The notes below the pieces were generated by a model, which saw only the letters and a list, made by a program, of their open reading frames with translations, ran no database searches and was not told the DNA's origin. Positions 1 to 13,900 of a DNA stretch of 64,000 nucleotides are shown piece by piece. This DNA is from Carallia brachiata (taxonomy: Eukaryota > Streptophyta > Magnoliopsida > Malpighiales > Rhizophoraceae): contig JADCRB010000037.1 of the NCBI GenBank assembly GCA_021464245.1, forward strand, positions 5,605,858 through 5,669,857, written 5' to 3'. The position numbers and the translations under genes were made by a program. The first letter of the stretch is position 1. The number at the start of each line of letters is the position of its first letter.

Positions 1-1547
1 GGTGTCTTTTTTTAACAGAAAAAAAAAAGTCTATATTTAATATGTTCGTCATCAGATCTATATGTCGATATTAGAGTAACTGTTATTTATAATGTCTCAT
101 TCAATCATCTCTAAAAAGGCAGATTCACCACCTGACCACTAATAAAATCGAATGTGTCTTTACTGCAAGAGACCACGACGATTATCGCATCTAGTTACGC
201 TACAATCTTTAGCCATTTTAACGGCCACTCAACCATTTATCAAAAAAAATGCAGGCACGAGAATTTAAACTCAGATCGTAAATATAGAACAGATACTAAT
301 TTACTATTGAATTACTACTTCAAATAATATTTAAATTGGTATTTTTTCCATCAGTAATATCATAATTACTGTGAAGAGATATTTCAGGGCGCGTGTGGGG
401 TGACGTCACCTCAAATAAAATAATATTTTTAAATTTTATTTGTTGAACAAAAATTCATGTGATGTATAAGGTTCGTTTGCACTATTCACCCATCCTTCTC
501 ATGCACGTTTTAATTGGTCTATTTACATCTTTTCTTGATTTTGATATACATTGGATGATTTTTATGGAAAAAATTCAAAAAAAAATTATTTTATTATGAC
601 AGATGTCAGTAACGTCAACTAAGTGGACCCGTATTCCAAGCGTATCGATTTCTCATGCCCGGATATCATTTATGTAAAGAATGCTACTACATTACATATT
701 TTTGTATTTTTGTTTTAAAAAATATCTCTAATAAAATTATAATTATTATTTTTAAAATAATAACTGATATTTTTAAAATATAAAAATAATAAGTGTTTCA
801 AAAATATGTATTCATTTCAATTGCGATAAATTTCGAAATAAAAATTATCAAAACACTAATGTTTATTCTTCTGTAAATTTGTATGCATACAAGCTTGTGA
901 TTTCACTTGTTTACAAATGTCTACGGATGAATCTTTTTTTGTTGTTCCAAAAAAAAAAAAAACCTAAAGATTATCAATATTTTTTTTTTTTGGATAAATA
1001 ACACGTCGATGAGAAAAGATTTGCCAACAAGATGACACTTCTTAAAAACAGTGTGGAAAAAAGAACTATCATAGGACGCAAGAATCACCTCTATATCGAT
1101 CCAAATAGAATTCTGGGACAAGTTGTATTCAACTAAAGTTATGCGTACTGCTTGGAGTACGTACGTTGAGCAGCTACACCACTTTAGTTGGGATAAAAGT
1201 AATAAAAAAAAAAAAGAATATATTTTTTAATTTTTAAAATGTTATATTACACGACTGAAATGATACACAGAAATACTATATTTATAAGATAGCACACAAT
1301 GAAATAAAAAAATAATTCACTATAATTATACAATATTCCAATAATAGAGAGAATTTATAGAGATTATTGTGATTTGAACATAATACTGTAATTACAATAG
1401 ATATGAAAAACTTATTACTGAAATACATCCTCACATCACAACAATACTTTTGACGGAAAGTTTATTTTCGCAGCAAGCAAGCTAAAGAAGTTTTTGGAAA
1501 AAAGCAAGCTAAAGAAGTTGCACAAACATAAGCTTGCATAACAAGAG
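1..1547. other. intergenic, no gene seen
   Basis: This AT-rich stretch lies downstream of the carboxylesterase gene. Short open frames are present but none has recognisable protein character. The only structure I see is an imperfect hairpin around 1130-1190. A long T/A-run zone lies at 935-995. Confidence 0.6.
1130..1190. repeat. nested hairpin
   Basis: A 10-base arm (CAACTAAAGT, 1130-1139) pairs perfectly with ACTTTAGTTG at 1181-1190. Inside the loop CGTACT (1144-1149) pairs with AGTACG (1156-1161). The hairpin is too short and too open to call a microRNA precursor. Confidence 0.4.
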
Positions 1548-2970
<1,423 letters not shown>

Positions 2971-5900
2971 CTTCACTTTTGGGTTCTCTCAATTTGACTG
3001 GCTGTTGATGAACTATGGCAGAAAGTGGAGGAGGTAGCTGTGGGGTAATATATAAGATAAAAATTTAGGGTATTTTTAATTCTAATCATATTTTTTAGTA
3101 CGTACAATTTATTTATAATTTTATATTATATATAATAAGATTAATTATAAATAAAAAATAAAAAATAATATATATAATATAAAATTGTGAGATAATTAAA
3201 CACATATAAAATAAGTAAAAATAGTAAACAGAGTGCAGGATAGAGGAAGAGCAAGTGGTGGGTCAGTAGCCAAGGGTAACACTGTAATTGACTTGAGATA
3301 CCCTAGAGGGAAGTGGTGGCAAAGTAGTGACCTTAAAGTGACACATGGTTTCATGGCCATTGGCTTATCTGAATTTCGTTAAATTAGGGCCATAGGATAG
3401 TAAGGCTGGTGGTAACGATATTTTTGTTTTTTTTTTTTTTGATTCCTCCGGAGGGAGAAGGATGCTATTTTTTTTTTTTTTCTCTCTGTGTTTTCTTAGG
3501 TGGTAATATTTTTTTGGGTCTGCAATAAGGAGCTCATAGTTTCATTGTGGAGAAGGGAGAGCGTGAGACTGGCAGGGCATCAAACCCGCCAAGAGCAAGA
3601 GAGCTCTTTCTTTTAATCTCTCGGCAAATGCCGAATTCTCGTTTAGGTTCTAATATTTTGTTTTTGGTTTGTGAAAACATAAGAAAGTTCCATGCGATTT
3701 TATGGGAAACATAAATCTGGCTGTTGGTTATTATGCATAGAGATTAGAGAGACCTCAGCAATTATGAAGGCCAAAAACTCTGCGTCCCTATATATTCAAG
3801 TGGGTATTTTCCAAAAGCGGAGAGTTAACTGAATATGAAATGTGAGGCAAAAAAAATTAAACTAAACTCAGTTTAAAAATTACTTCGGACAAAGTTTGCA
3901 GACATGAAATTGAGTTTCTGCTACACTCGTTAAAAAAAAATAATAAACATAATAATATCTTTAAAATCTGTGGATATGTGCAACGCTTACACAGCATATA
4001 GGTGCATTTTAAGCATTCTTATATACACACTTAGCACTTAGTGCATGCATGTGATATGTGGTTGTTTACTATATAGTTAATCAATTAGGATTACGTAATA
4101 ATTAAATTCCTTCAGTTTTTTAGTTGTCCAATTAACTGCCTTTGGTAGCTATGTCCACTCAATTCAATTTTATGTATGAATGAACGTGTCGCTCATGTAA
4201 CTAACCTTAACTTTCCCAGAAAAATTCTATATAAAGATCCATACTAATTAAATTTTATTGCAGAAAAATCACAAACAGTATTAATAATATATATCTATAT
4301 ATATATACTTTTATATTTTGACTTCATATCTGCACAAACACAATCAAGAGTTTCATTTTTTTATCTTAAGAAAGAATTTGCATAGATTCTGATGCAAATA
4401 TTTAAGCGTGAATATTACTTTAAGGACAGTAATATTCAACATACGAGTTAAAGTAATTTTACATATTATAATTTTCAATTTTCAAAATTTAGATTCTAAA
4501 TTCTAGATTCCGATTCTTCCATTTAGTTGAATATATAGCGTTGGGTTTGGTACGAGACCATGTGATTTGAGGACACAGAACTTTTGGATATATGGGACGT
4601 TGACTTCTGACTGCTTAATTAATTTGGTAAACTTACCGCAAGACACATTGCTGCTTTAGCTACATAGAATACCTTAATTTGTCATGTTTGGATGAGACTG
4701 TGATACGAAAAAGATTTGAATATATATGACAGTGAATATTATGGGTTGGCTTACTTTACAAAATGTTGATTTTTTTTTTTAAGGTAATATTGCTAACATT
4801 GTATTTGAGAGAGGGGGAAAAAAGAATAGAGAGAAGAAAGTGAGAGAATTAAGGTAAATTATTATATTTAGAAAATATTTGGAATGTGGGAAAGAAAAAA
4901 AATTTTAATTCTCTTAATTCTTTTTAATCCACCAAAATTAATCCTTCTAAAAATAGAATGAAAATTGTTAGTTCTTCTACTAAATTTATTAAATAACTTA
5001 ATTATCTCTCACATAATTTGAAAATTACAAATTTACCTAAATAAAATATTTAAATAAATTTATTATGAAATATAAAATTACTATTTTAATATATTTTATT
5101 TTTCTCTCCTCACTTTCCACCATTTCTCAAAAAAAAGAATTTATAATTTTTCTTCCTCACATCACCTCTTTCCAAACACAAGAAAGAATAAAAATATTTT
5201 TCTTCTCTAATTATCATATCCTCTACTTTCTTTTCCTTCACTTTCCTCTCATTTAAAAATTTTATCCAAATACAATATGAATTTCCATACAAAACAACTC
5301 TATGCTATGCACACAAAAAAAACGTCCGTACTCTAGATCTAAAAACTTGTAGCATAGGTAATGCCACTGGAATTACGTAATGATATCATTTATGCTGATT
5401 AAAATTTGGGTTGCCATGAAATGGCTCTCTTTATCTTTTAAAAAAAAACAGAAATGCCTTTTTTTTTAATAAAATGGAAAAGTAGAGTAGTCACTATCCT
5501 ACCAAAAAATATTGCAGGTTTATACCAAAAAAAAAAATGTGATCAGATAATTACGGCATTATTCACACCAAATAATAAATTAGAAGTTTAGTTATATCAT
5601 TAGACCTTAGCAAAAATCAAACTCCCAATTTCAAAATGAGTAACTCAACTCCCTAATCTAATAGGTCACTAGAATACCGTAGAAATGGTTTTCTTTATCC
5701 AAATATTAGTGAATTAATAGCTCAAGTTGCTTGAAAGGGGAAGTCTGGAGGTACTACGAATTTCGTGGCCATATAGTTGCTCCGTAAAGAAATGACTGCA
5801 GAGAAGCCGGAATACAAATACAAGCCTTCAAACAAGCCGTGTTTCATGGAACCTAAACAATCACTTCGATTTCTGGACCGCAAACAATTTTGTTTTTAGT

Positions 5901-8100
5901 ATGAGTTTGACTACCTTTTTTAATAGTTTTTTTTATTAAATTACATATGCAATTACATTAATATTCTTCCTGGCCTTACCACTAAATTTTTTCTTTTTAC
6001 TATTATCATCATGTCACAAAAACTCGGAGGGAACGTAATTATAAAAATATATTAAGTACATAATAATTTATACCATTAGATCATAAATACTAAATTCAAA
6101 ACAAAAATAATAATATTTTATGATATTACATAAATTGTGTGCTCACCCCATATTTAAATAAATATGTCTATATAATCATACTCTTTAATAAAAAGTGAAG
6201 GAAAATTTTATAAAGATGTCACGAGCACGAGGATAGCAACGTTGCGACACGGTAGCCGTGAAAACAAAACCGTGTTACCTTTTAAGAAACGAGGACATTG
6301 CAGGTATGGCGCACTGTAGAATAGAAAATAAATATATTTATATCTATGTTACGTATATAAAGTGAAATTTGAGAAAAAATTGAGAACTTTCTCTTTTTTG
6401 ACACGTGATAATTTCTTAAATTAAGAGAAAAAAGAATTCTATTTGTATTAAGCTCAAAAAAAAATCTCTTTGTATTTCCCTTTGTAAAAAGGAAAAAAAA
6501 TAATAAGTTAATTCTCTTTTTTTTTTTTTTTCTTATAAAGAAAAACTTACAATATTTATGGTTTTTTAAAAAAGGAAAAACTACTCACAATTTAAGTAGA
6601 TATAAGTACATATAAGTTGTCACCTCTTTAAGAATTTTTTTAATAAATTCTAATACCGTATTTAAATCCTTCTTAATATATCCCTTTGTAGACAGTCACA
6701 GTACAAGTACAACGTAGTTAGCAAGCACTATATTTAAATTGTTAATCAACCGAAAAGGTTCGTTGCTTTGCGTTTTTTTTTTTTTTTTTCCACATGGCTT
6801 TGGTAATTCATAGTTCTTAACTACAATTCTCATCTTTTGCTTTCTATCTTCTTTTTAATTTATATGTATCTTTTTTTTTTTAATCTATATGATTTGTGCT
6901 GATTTAGTGAAACCTGAATTCATGTTTTTCTTTTCTTTTTTTTTCAATTTGAATTTTCTAATTCTGCTCCTCTGGTTAATAGTTACATGAAGGTGTCTAT
7001 GTAACATATGACCATAGCAATTAGCATTCACGATTGAGTCTGGTTATAGACCGTGATAAAAATGTAGTTAATTTTTTTTATAATTGTGTACATATTTTAT
7101 TTTAGATGTTTGCACATCTTATTTAATGATTTACACATTACCTATTTTTTTTTTAAAGAGTGTTGATCCGACATAAAACTTATAATCTGTCCCTCTCTCT
7201 CGCACCCTCTCTTTATCCCGGCTAGCCATCACTACTTCCTAATTTTTTCTTTCGTGGATTATCATTACTATAAGTCTTACTATTTTTGACTACCTGCGCA
7301 GGCACTTCAACGTGGAAAATGGGTATTACAATTGTGACCAACTGGTACGTCCCAAAATAAAATGCGACTTCCAGTCGTTTGGCCACCTCTAGAGCCTTCG
7401 AATTCTTTTTCGGATGGTGAGCTTTAATTTATTTACGTAGTTAAGTTGTAGAAGTTTTTAAAAGTTATGTCAAATTAACTTAATGCCAAATGAAAAAGAA
7501 AACATAAAAAATTATTATAAGAAACAGTTGAAATAAAAGAAAAAAATAAAATAAATTTATGAGATATAAAATCATGTATTTATATTTTGATATTTTGTGA
7601 CAAAGTATTTCCTTATTGTTTTAAATTATTGTAAACGAGTTTTTATTTATTTATTTAAAAAAAAGGTGTTGACATTCGTCAACCTTTTTTTGTGTGTACA
7701 TGTTCTCTGCATGTCTGAGTCACATAACTCACCCTCCTTAAGTCTTTTTTTCTCTTAGAAATAAAAATAGTTAACCCCTACACTTGTCTTAGGAAATTCT
7801 TTAATCAGAAGACTGAAAGCGCACGGGTTAAAAAGATAAGGAATAGTCCTCCTCGAGATATTCTTAAAAATCTTCAAAATTCAATCTCTAACGGCATCGG
7901 TGTCATTGAGTTCCAACCACTCTCTTTTGTACAAATCTAAATAGAGGAAGAACCGATTTATAGGCCTCCCTCACGTCTGTCATCAACCATTTTTCAGGGG
8001 CGCCACCATCAAAAAGAAAAAGAAAGAAAATCAGCTTTTGGATTTCTCTTTTTTTCAGGGAGGCCATGAATAAAATTACTGCTGTTAAAAAAATAAAAAA
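2971..8100. other. long AT-rich intergenic region
   Basis: This holds the promoter side of the carboxylesterase gene and about 5 kb of AT-rich DNA with many T and A runs. I see no gene with protein-like composition. One MITE-like inverted-repeat element (about 4797-5277) is listed separately. A small local duplication at 7990-8140 repeats the words TTTTTCAGGG and AATCAGCTTTTG. Confidence 0.5.
4797..5277. mobile_element. MITE-like element with short TIRs
   Basis: The left edge reads ATTGTATTTGAGAG. The right edge, read in reverse complement, is ATTGTATTTGGATAA. Both arms continue as G/A-rich sequence containing GAAAGTGA-type words, so the left arm is purine-rich and the right arm pyrimidine-rich on the + strand. 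There is no coding capacity. The class is unassigned, and the boundaries are approximate. Confidence 0.45.
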
Positions 8101-8116
8101 AAAAAAGAAAGGAATC

Positions 8117-8420
8117 AGCTTTTGCTGGATTCATGATATTATCGGGAACCAAAGCTACTTTGATTCTTCTCATCGTGTAATGCAAGTTCCTTCTCTAGAT
8201 ACTGTAATCCATTCAGAATAATTTTTTTCTTTTGGACTGTCTGAAATTGTAAAGAACTAGTTTTTCAAAAAAAAAAAAAAAAAAGGTACAACTACATATC
8301 AAAGTGAACCACCAAGGACTACATTTTCACGAACTTAAAGGAAGAACCCATCTCCTAGAGTGACAGAATCACAGAGCAGCACAGTAAGCCTCAGCTATCT
8401 GCAATGGCATCAGATAAAAT
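8117..8420 (-). pseudogene. decayed copy of D-LDH last exon plus intron
   Basis: 8117-8212 aligns with the final exon of the D-lactate dehydrogenase gene at 11012-11122. They share the words GGAATCAGCTTT, TGGATTCATGAT and GTTCCTTCTCTAGATACTGTAATCCATTCA, given here in pieces. About 15 bases are missing in the middle and the frame is lost. Similarity resumes at 8318-8420, which matches intron sequence at 11167-11300 (TTTTCACGAACT, ACAGAATCACAGA, CCATCTGCAA-like words). The copy therefore came from genomic DNA, not from spliced mRNA. It lies about 2.8 kb beyond the parent stop codon in the same orientation. Confidence 0.8.
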
Positions 8421-8786
8421 TTTGAGTAAGACAACGTAAGTACACTTAATAAAGCATACAAGAGGCAACGGTACAATTTATTTTTATTTTACTTTTTAAA
8501 TTTAATATATTTTTATAATTTAATAATTTAAAGCATTGCATACTCATGCTACAGTCTTTATAGTTATTATGATTTTGAATAGAATAACCATTACATCCTT
8601 TCTTCCGCCAATTCTTTGTCTCATACTTTACGAGGTCGTTTTCGGATGAGCAAAAGGAAGATCATGTCCAGATTATTCATGCCAAACTCAATCCATTTTT
8701 CAATTTTAAGTATGGGGACAAATTAACAAACTGGAAAGGAGATATTATTAGAAGTCTAGATCTTTCTACCATTTTGCATAAGACAC

Positions 8787-9122
8787 TTATGGTATGTTTG
8801 GATTTGTGAGAAAGTAAGAAAATAAAATTATTTATATTGATGAGAAATAAAATGATTAAAAAGAAAAAGAAATAGTAATTTATGAGAAAAAAATTATAAG
8901 AAAAGTAATTCATTTGGATTGTTAGGAAAGTTGGGAGAAAGAAAATGATGGGAAAGAAAAATAAATAATAATTTATGAGAAAAATTTGTGAGAAAATAGT
9001 TTTATTTAGATTAATAAGAAAGTTATGAGAAAAAAATTGTGAAAAAATAATACTCTAATGATGATATTTTTTTTTCAAATCATTTAATTTCCAATGGTTT
9101 TGTAGCAAACCATACAAACCAT
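8787..9122. mobile_element. MITE-like element with internal tandem units
   Basis: The left edge ATGGTATGTTTGGAT matches the reverse complement of the right edge (ATGGTTTGTATGGT). Inside are about three degenerate units of roughly 60-110 bases. Each starts with a TTTGGATT- or TTTAGATT-like word and runs into GAGAAA-rich sequence. Its composition resembles the two elements at 49.3-50.1 kb. It has no coding capacity. Confidence 0.5.
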
Positions 9123-10140
9123 TAATTTTTTTTAATTCTCTTTTTCTTTGTATAGAGAAATTTCAAAGTTGAATATCGTTTTGACATTGTCATCATTATT
9201 TATTTATTGTTCTATTAGGAGGTCATTCAGTCATAAATTATATAATGAAAATAATTTTTTTTCTTTTCATAAGTCACAGAGTCCTTCCAAAAATTAAAAT
9301 CTAAAACTTCCGTAATATGAGTTTAAATTCTAATTGTTGTTGTATCCTGAGAGACTCTTTCATTTTGATTTCTCTACTAACTAGCTTATATTTTATTTTT
9401 TATTAAAAAATTTATTATATATCATGAGTTACACAATAAAAAATCTCTTACTCTGTACTTGTTTGTCCTATTGCACAGAATTTCACGAATCAGGATTTAA
9501 AGCACCAAATTGATATTTACGCTCCAAAACAACTTCATACACATAATGGTATAAACTGATATATTAAATTAAAAAAAAAAAAGACAGATATAACATAAAT
9601 GCCGATGGATTCCAAGACCCTCGCGTTGCCACAGGGGAATAACTACTTGCACGGAGTGTGACAATGTGCAGTACAGGCGGAAAATGGAACAAAATGCAAG
9701 CCGGCAAACACAAGCAAATTTCCCTGGGTCCACTGTATCGTATCCACCTTCTTTTTAGCTTAATCTGTTGATTTCTTTCATTTCTTCTACTTTGGAAGCA
9801 ACAATATGCGATCTGGGCATCAGTCTCCGAAGAAGTATGCCGCAGAAAAACGCATGCAAGTCTTCCTAGTAGTCTTGCAGTTTCCGGTGACGGCCTGTGG
9901 AATTATTTCTTGGCCTTATTTTATCCTGCCAAGTGCGAGAGCCCATGTCACTGTGAGCCATTGGCCGAATTGATCTCACTGTTTCACGGGCGCATCTCAC
10001 AAAAGACACCCCATATGATTGAGCCTTCGGCTGCACTTATTAACTAAGATCACCTTAGCATACATATGATATGAAATCGTCGAACTCAGAAGCTCTCCCT
10101 TTCGCAACCTCCTCGTTAAGGGGTCCACGCCTTTCTCTAC

Positions 10141-10186
10141 CAGATAGATAGAGAGAGATAGACAGAGAGATAAATAAATAAATACA
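10141..10186. repeat. GATA/GAGA/AAAT microsatellite
   Basis: A compound simple repeat of GATA, GAGA and then AAAT units. It lies inside the first unit of a larger imperfect duplication. Confidence 0.8.
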
Positions 10187-10993
10187 TAAACAGCCCACAC
10201 ATGTCCCACAGTTGTCGTAGGACTTACAGAAAGAATCAAATATACACAACACTTTTTGGACTGGAATCGTGGTAAGCTCTCCTTTTTCTTGATGTACTCG
10301 TTAAGGGCCCCACACCTGCACAAGAGGCCCATCCCACATAGTAGCCCAAGGCTTTGTTCAAATACCCAATATAAGTTTCAAATCTTACGAGCAGTGATTA
10401 CTGAGTACAGTAAAACTTACAGTATAGATTACCTGATCTCCTTCAGAGTAGGGATTCAAACAAATCTCTCAAGCGAGTCTATGAAATACTATTCTTGCTT
10501 ACACATTTTTTTTAGATCGAACACTAAATATAAGATCACGCAGCGCCTATCAGTTCACTTTGACATACATGAAGATGTCCAATGACGCTAAGGACGAAAC
10601 ATAAACCAACATCACTTTAAGTTTCACATCATGGTTATAATCCGAGGTTGGCTTCCTCAATCTGATATTATATCCATTAAAATTTACGAATCCTTGACGG
10701 GGCAAAAAATGAAAACGCGCAGGGGCCGGAGGAGAAATCAAAACCTGAACAATTAATATCCAATAAAACTCATAATAATTCCTATGATTACCTTGAAACC
10801 ACAAGATATAGAATACCAAGATTATATGGTTTAGGGGAATCGTCCGGCTATTTTAATCGCCATTATCATAAGCACTCCTTAATTATAATCCAGAGTCTAA
10901 GACGGTACAAGTGGGCTGAGAAACTTAACTCTTTGGAAGGTACAGAAAGTTATGTATACATGATTGGCGCCACTGCAGCAGGAGTTTTCTTGT

Positions 10994-13900
10994 TTAGAAG
11001 CAAACATGAGGAGGAATCAGCTTTCCTGGATTCATGATGTTATTGGGATCTAAAGCTGCTTTGATTCTCTTCATTGTCTTCAAGTTTTCCAATCCAAGTT
11101 CCTTCTCTAGATACTGTAATCCATTCACCAATTATTACATATAATAGCGAACAACCTAGGCCAACTCACTATATTTTCACGAACTCAAACGAGTAACCCG
11201 GTCTCTGAGGGTAGACGGCTGGAGAAACTGTTTCTTTCTAGCTAAGAAGGGACAGAATTACAGAAAACAGCAGTAGAAGCACTAACCATCTGCAAATAGT
11301 CTCTACTATGAAGATGATATTTAAAAAAAATGACCACCACAGTACACTGAACTGTTGGGACTACCTAAAATCTGGTCACGCAATTAACCCCAAGTTCGGC
11401 AAATATATGATTGATTGAAATAAAGGAATGCATCTTGAAGGTACAATGCAATTCCATTAAAAAATGCGTGGCAATTCATATCACAAATGCTAAGATAAAA
11501 TAAATATATTCCTAAAAATTCACGTGTTCCATAGAGCATGAAAGTGTAAATGCATGGCAAGTTTAGTTCATATGTCATGTTATTTAAATAAACCATGGTA
11601 TTTGAACAAAAATTTTCACCAATGCACTAAAAAATTTGTATCAGTATTTTCATTAAAACAATGTACAGACTCAAAGAAATGGGTGAAATACCTTGATTTT
11701 CCCGGTGCCAACCCCATGTTCCCCAGTACAAGTTCCTGCTCATTTTGGTTTTTTTTTTTTGGTCAACTTCTTACCACATTTATTGGAAATGGAGAAAGAA
11801 AAATTAAAGAGAGATAATTAAGCTAGTGTTCAGTATATTCATCATCTCTAACTGTAAGATATATTTTGTTTTTATTTGCAATTGATAGACATTTAGAAAA
11901 AAAAAAAAATTGCGAAAGTATTAATAAGAAGCAACTTGGTGAATGATCATGACTACTAGCAGGGAAAGTTTTCAAGCATTCACCTCAAACAATAAACAGA
12001 AAGAAAGAAACAAAGAAAGAAAAGGGTTGAGAAAAGAAATACCCTCCATTGACATGGCAGTATAGACCATAAAATGGTTCAGTCTTTCAGCTTCCTGTCG
12101 CTGCTCCTCTTCATTAGGGTCAAAAAGAATCACAGTGTGGAAATTCCCATCACCAGCATGAGCAACAACGGTGCTGCAGATTGGGCAAAAGGAAACTTAT
12201 AAGTGCGTAAATAACATTAGTTTGAACTGACCATCAGACGGTGTGAGCTGAAAAAATAAATTCACTTGGAGTGTTATACCAAACCAAAGGTGATGCGTCA
12301 AGCTCTTGTTTGGACCTTGATATCAATTCTGCAAGATGAGATAGAGGCACACATACATCCTGCATGAAAAAGAAGGAAACAAATGGGGGGAATAATAATC
12401 TCAGTAAGTGTTCTTCCAAAACAAAAAAGAAAAGAAAAGGTTAACACGTGAAGAACCTTCAATGTAGAAGCAATGAGGATAACAAAATTTCAGATAAGAA
12501 TCTAGATAAGTGAATAGTAAATAACATAAATTCTTGAAAAGAAACAGAAGAGGAAGGAAATGGACAAAAATTCTTCAGTCTTCAAGAGGAATTTAAAATT
12601 GATTGTGCTGGTTTATTCCTAAAACACATTATTGCATCGGTTGCCCCTCATTTTCTAGGAACCCAAGAAAATGGTACAACTCCCAAAGCGTTGCAGATAT
12701 TTTTCCCCTTGAAGGTAAAATTTGTGATACAAGGAAAATGGCAGAGAGAATGCTCAACCACAACAAACATTGCGACTGCAACTCCAATGGTGAACTTAAT
12801 TTATTTCTGCCTATGCCATTGCAAGCAAAAATATGCATTCTAAAGTATGAAGCAACAAATTTTCATAAGACCAGAAGAATATACCCACATGTACATTATC
12901 ATATTCTTTGACACCAACTCACCGTGATCATGGCCTCAAATTTTGGTTCCATCGCAAAACAAGCCCATAGAGCTTCCTTCCTTATCTGCATCAAAAGAAG
13001 GAATAAATCAAAAATTCGAGAGAGAAAGAGAGAGAAAGGACTAGATTAAAGGACCAAGCCTCCTTCACTACAACCAGATGATGCACATAGTGGTTCAAAT
13101 TTAAAGGTATACAAAGAGATAAGCTAAAAAGATTAAAGGATTAAATAACCACCCTCATTGTGACCATGCCAATTCAAGTTTATAGGTATGAAATATCTGT
13201 GTCGCCTCAACATTACTTCATTTTCAAGATGCCTTCAAACACAACAAAATGAAAAGCAGTGGCAAAACCAACATAACACTAGGGGATCACAACCCCGTCC
13301 TCCTTTGTTTCCAACACCCATCCCACCCTAAAATTTCCAACAAGCCAAAGAGTAAGAATAAAAAGAGAATAAAATAAAAGGGCCATTACAGTGAAAATGT
13401 CATCACCTTTGATCATTTCCCTGTTCAAACTCATCTAGGCTATTAAATTAACCAAGCAGTCAGATCAAAGGAATTTGTGCAAACATTTACCATAATATGC
13501 TTCAAACAAGTTCATCACTATACAATGCCAGCCCATGTTAACAGAAACAAAAAAAAAAAAGGAATGTAGCTCAGCACAAAGGAATAGAATCCAAGAGAAA
13601 TAAGCGAAATCCATAAAAAAGGGCACATTCCAAACCTTAAATAAGAACGAATATTGAGCTAAGTATTCAAGTTACTTTACCTTCCACAGCTCTTTTTTTG
13701 CTTGAGGGTCTTCTGCAAAAACAAAATCTGAGCCATTGTGCTCAGAAGCAATCTTCTGAACAATCAGTGTTTGCTCACGCGCATATGCCTCTAGTAATCA
13801 GATAAACACAAGACCGAGTCATCAGTGGGTACAAGGAAGAAGGCATACTCAAAGTACACCTCATTGCAATATGTGATGAACTCATCTAGGGGATACACAC

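Larger units (their letters stand above)
8421..10993. other. intergenic region between D-LDH and its fragment
   Basis: This is AT-rich sequence with a MITE-like element at about 8787-9122 and an imperfect 180-base duplication at about 10090-10450. A less AT-rich island at 9600-10020 shows no protein I recognise on either strand. The part just below 10994 is the 3' flank of D-LDH. Confidence 0.45.

Noticed and set aside
3541..3640. GGGTTTGATGCC-like B box on the minus strand
   Set aside because: No matching A box or tRNA fold could be built, so neither tRNA nor SINE is supported.
9600..10020. Less AT-rich island that might be a gene
   Set aside because: No frame on either strand has a recognisable motif or splice pattern, so I only mention it in the intergenic entry.
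13021..13050. GAGA-rich run in a D-LDH intron as a possible regulatory GAGA site
   Set aside because: Simple repeats of this kind are common in the window and there is no positional support.
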